From an uncultured Christensenella sp. (GTDB lineage: Bacteria > Bacillota > Clostridia > Christensenellales > Borkfalkiaceae), in assembly GCA_910578655.1 (NCBI GenBank), contig CAJTQE010000085.1:1-6014 (forward strand): a stretch of 6,014 nt of DNA, given 5' to 3'. The translations under genes were made by a program, and so were the position numbers. This document shows, piece by piece, positions 5,190 through 6,014 of this stretch. The notes below the pieces were generated by a model, which searched no databases, was not told the origin of the DNA, and saw only the letters and a list, made by a program, of their open reading frames with translations. The number at the start of each line of letters is the position of its first letter. Position 1 is the first letter of the stretch.

Positions 5190-5202
5190 AGCATTAAATG
5201 CT
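5190..5202. repeat. Short palindrome in the divergent intergenic region
   Basis: AGCATT-A-AATGCT is a perfect 6-bp inverted repeat about one central base. It lies between the TauE/SafE pair and the lipoprotein gene. GCATTAA recurs exactly 40 bp away at 5151-5157. It could be an operator for a regulator acting on either gene; in AT-rich DNA such a short palindrome may also be chance. Confidence 0.25.
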
Positions 5203-5237
5203 TGCTTAAAGTCGGCTTTTATATTAAACTAATAGAG

Positions 5238-5257
5238 TATAATTATTTATTTGAGGA
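5238..5257 (+). promoter_or_regulatory. -10 box and ribosome binding site of the lipoprotein gene
   Basis: TATAAT (5238-5243) has no convincing -35 at the right distance. GAGGA (5253-5257) is a fair Shine-Dalgarno 10 nt before the ATG at 5268. Transcription would start near 5250, so the leader would be about 18 nt and the ribosome site only just inside it. Confidence 0.5.
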
Positions 5258-5267
5258 TATTACTGTA

Positions 5268-6014
5268 ATGTCAAAAAACAACTACAAAAAAAGCAGATTA
5301 AAAGCCGTTTTCCTCGCATTCACCTGCGCGGCGGTTTTTACATTTTCGGGAATTGCGTCTGCCTGCGGCGACGACACTGAAAAGGAAAAAGACAAAACCA
5401 ACACTAAGGAAGATACGCAGCTTCTGAAAAACGGTAATTTTGAATTTTTCACTATACCCGAAAAGAAAGAGGACGGAAACGAACCCGAGTATCTTATTAA
5501 AACCCCCGAAAGTTGGACGCACGGCGGAACCAACTCCTATACTATGTCGGGAATTATAAGCACCTCGAAAGCTTCTTGGGACAAACTTTCCGCAGATTCG
5601 CTTGCAGATGACCTTGATTACAACAATAACCTCGACTCCTCTGCTTCAAACTACCTCAGCGAATATGTCGACTATAACGGAATGAAGTCGTCCGATATAT
5701 TCTACAAAAACCAGTACGAAGCATTGAGAGATGAGGACGATTACGAGGAAGGCGAAGAACCCGACCCCAACCGTAAGGACAGAATAGAAAATCCCGGTAC
5801 TCACTATAACGTGACTGAAAAAGACGGGGAATTTTTCTATAAAGACAAAGACGGCAGCGAGAAAAAAGTTTTCGTTGACAATAAGGGCGAATATTTCCTT
5901 GAATACGACGAAACAAAGGACAAATACAGTCAGCCTATTTCAAACGTGCTTATGCTGCACAACTACGCTACCGCACACAACGGCATTGCGCAGTACTACT
6001 CTTCCGTTGAAGTA
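5268..6014 (+). CDS. Putative lipoprotein, N-terminal part, function unknown
   Basis: The frame opens with ATG at 5268 and stays open for 249 codons to the window edge, so the C-terminus is missing. The N-terminus is a lipoprotein signal: basic residues (KNNYKKSRLK, 3-12), a hydrophobic stretch (13-29) and ASAC (30-33), with Cys33 the expected lipidated residue; Ala rather than Leu at -3 is slightly unusual. A charged linker (GDDTEKEKDK, 34-43) follows, as in many surface lipoproteins. Residues 52-61 (LLKNGNFEFF) and the PESW at 80-83 recall the opening of carbohydrate-binding beta-sandwich modules ('L-x-NG-x-FE ... W'). Residues 154-172 are very acidic. From about 221 (SQPISNVLMLHNY) on, the chain resembles another beta-sandwich stretch. 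I do not recognise a family; an extracellular binding role, perhaps for glycans, is inference. It is divergent from the TauE/SafE pair. Confidence 0.85.
   Translation, partial: MSKNNYKKSRLKAVFLAFTCAAVFTFSGIASACGDDTEKEKDKTNTKEDTQLLKNGNFEFFTIPEKKEDGNEPEYLIKTPESWTHGGTNSYTMSGIISTSKASWDKLSADSLADDLDYNNNLDSSASNYLSEYVDYNGMKSSDIFYKNQYEALRDEDDYEEGEEPDPNRKDRIENPGTHYNVTEKDGEFFYKDKDGSEKKVFVDNKGEYFLEYDETKDKYSQPISNVLMLHNYATAHNGIAQYYSSVEV

Noticed and set aside
5132..5194. N-terminal extension of the first TauE/SafE half to an ATG at 5194
   Set aside because: The extra 21 residues come from AT-rich DNA, there is no ribosome site, and half-size family members normally start close to the first helix.
5282..5916. 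Minus-strand open frames opposite the lipoprotein
   Set aside because: They are shadows of a plus-strand frame with a lipoprotein signal, ribosome site and uninterrupted 249 codons.

Overview
The window looks like chromosomal DNA of an anaerobic Clostridia-type Firmicute, probably a spore-former or a relative of one. Evidence: a SpoVB/MurJ-type flippase, a NodB-family deacetylase with the Firmicute RFPGGS motif, a COG1768-type metallophosphoesterase, a LysM protein without a signal peptide, a Cys-rich protein of spore-coat-like character, and half-size TauE/SafE proteins. G+C is moderate by eye, and codons rich in GCG, TTC and CGC suggest an uncultured gut lineage; this placement is inference. 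I see no phage, IS, CRISPR, tRNA or rRNA, and no gene-free stretch longer than 300 bases.

Layout. Bases 1-252 hold the 3' end of a plus-strand gene, possibly the DNA polymerase III delta' subunit. A plus-strand polysaccharide deacetylase follows at 301-984. A strong bidirectional hairpin terminator (990-1014) separates it from a convergent minus-strand metallophosphoesterase (1020-1715). Two further minus-strand genes lie upstream of that: a 218-residue Cys-rich protein of unknown function (1819-2475) and a 93-residue LysM protein (2567-2848). The LysM gene shares a 72-bp divergent promoter region with a plus-strand SpoVB/MurJ-type flippase (2921-4420). The flippase converges, with a 17-bp overlap, on a translationally coupled minus-strand pair of half-size TauE/SafE membrane proteins (4404-4772 and 4769-5131). 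A plus-strand lipoprotein (5268 to beyond the window end) is divergent from that pair.

How the genes relate. The deacetylase (cell-wall glycan modification), the flippase (lipid-linked precursor translocation) and the LysM protein (glycan binding) all touch the envelope or spore wall. The Cys-rich protein has its own promoter immediately downstream of the LysM gene, and the two may act together in a spore coat, but this is inference. The TauE/SafE pair looks like one transporter split into two half-proteins.

The most unusual points are: (1) at three starts the -10 box lies only 6-8 nt before the ATG and no Shine-Dalgarno is present, suggesting leaderless mRNAs; (2) the split TauE/SafE pair is coupled through a TTG codon overlapping a TGA stop; (3) the unrecognised 10-cysteine protein has a structured leader hairpin. 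No clearly new multi-gene system is proven here.
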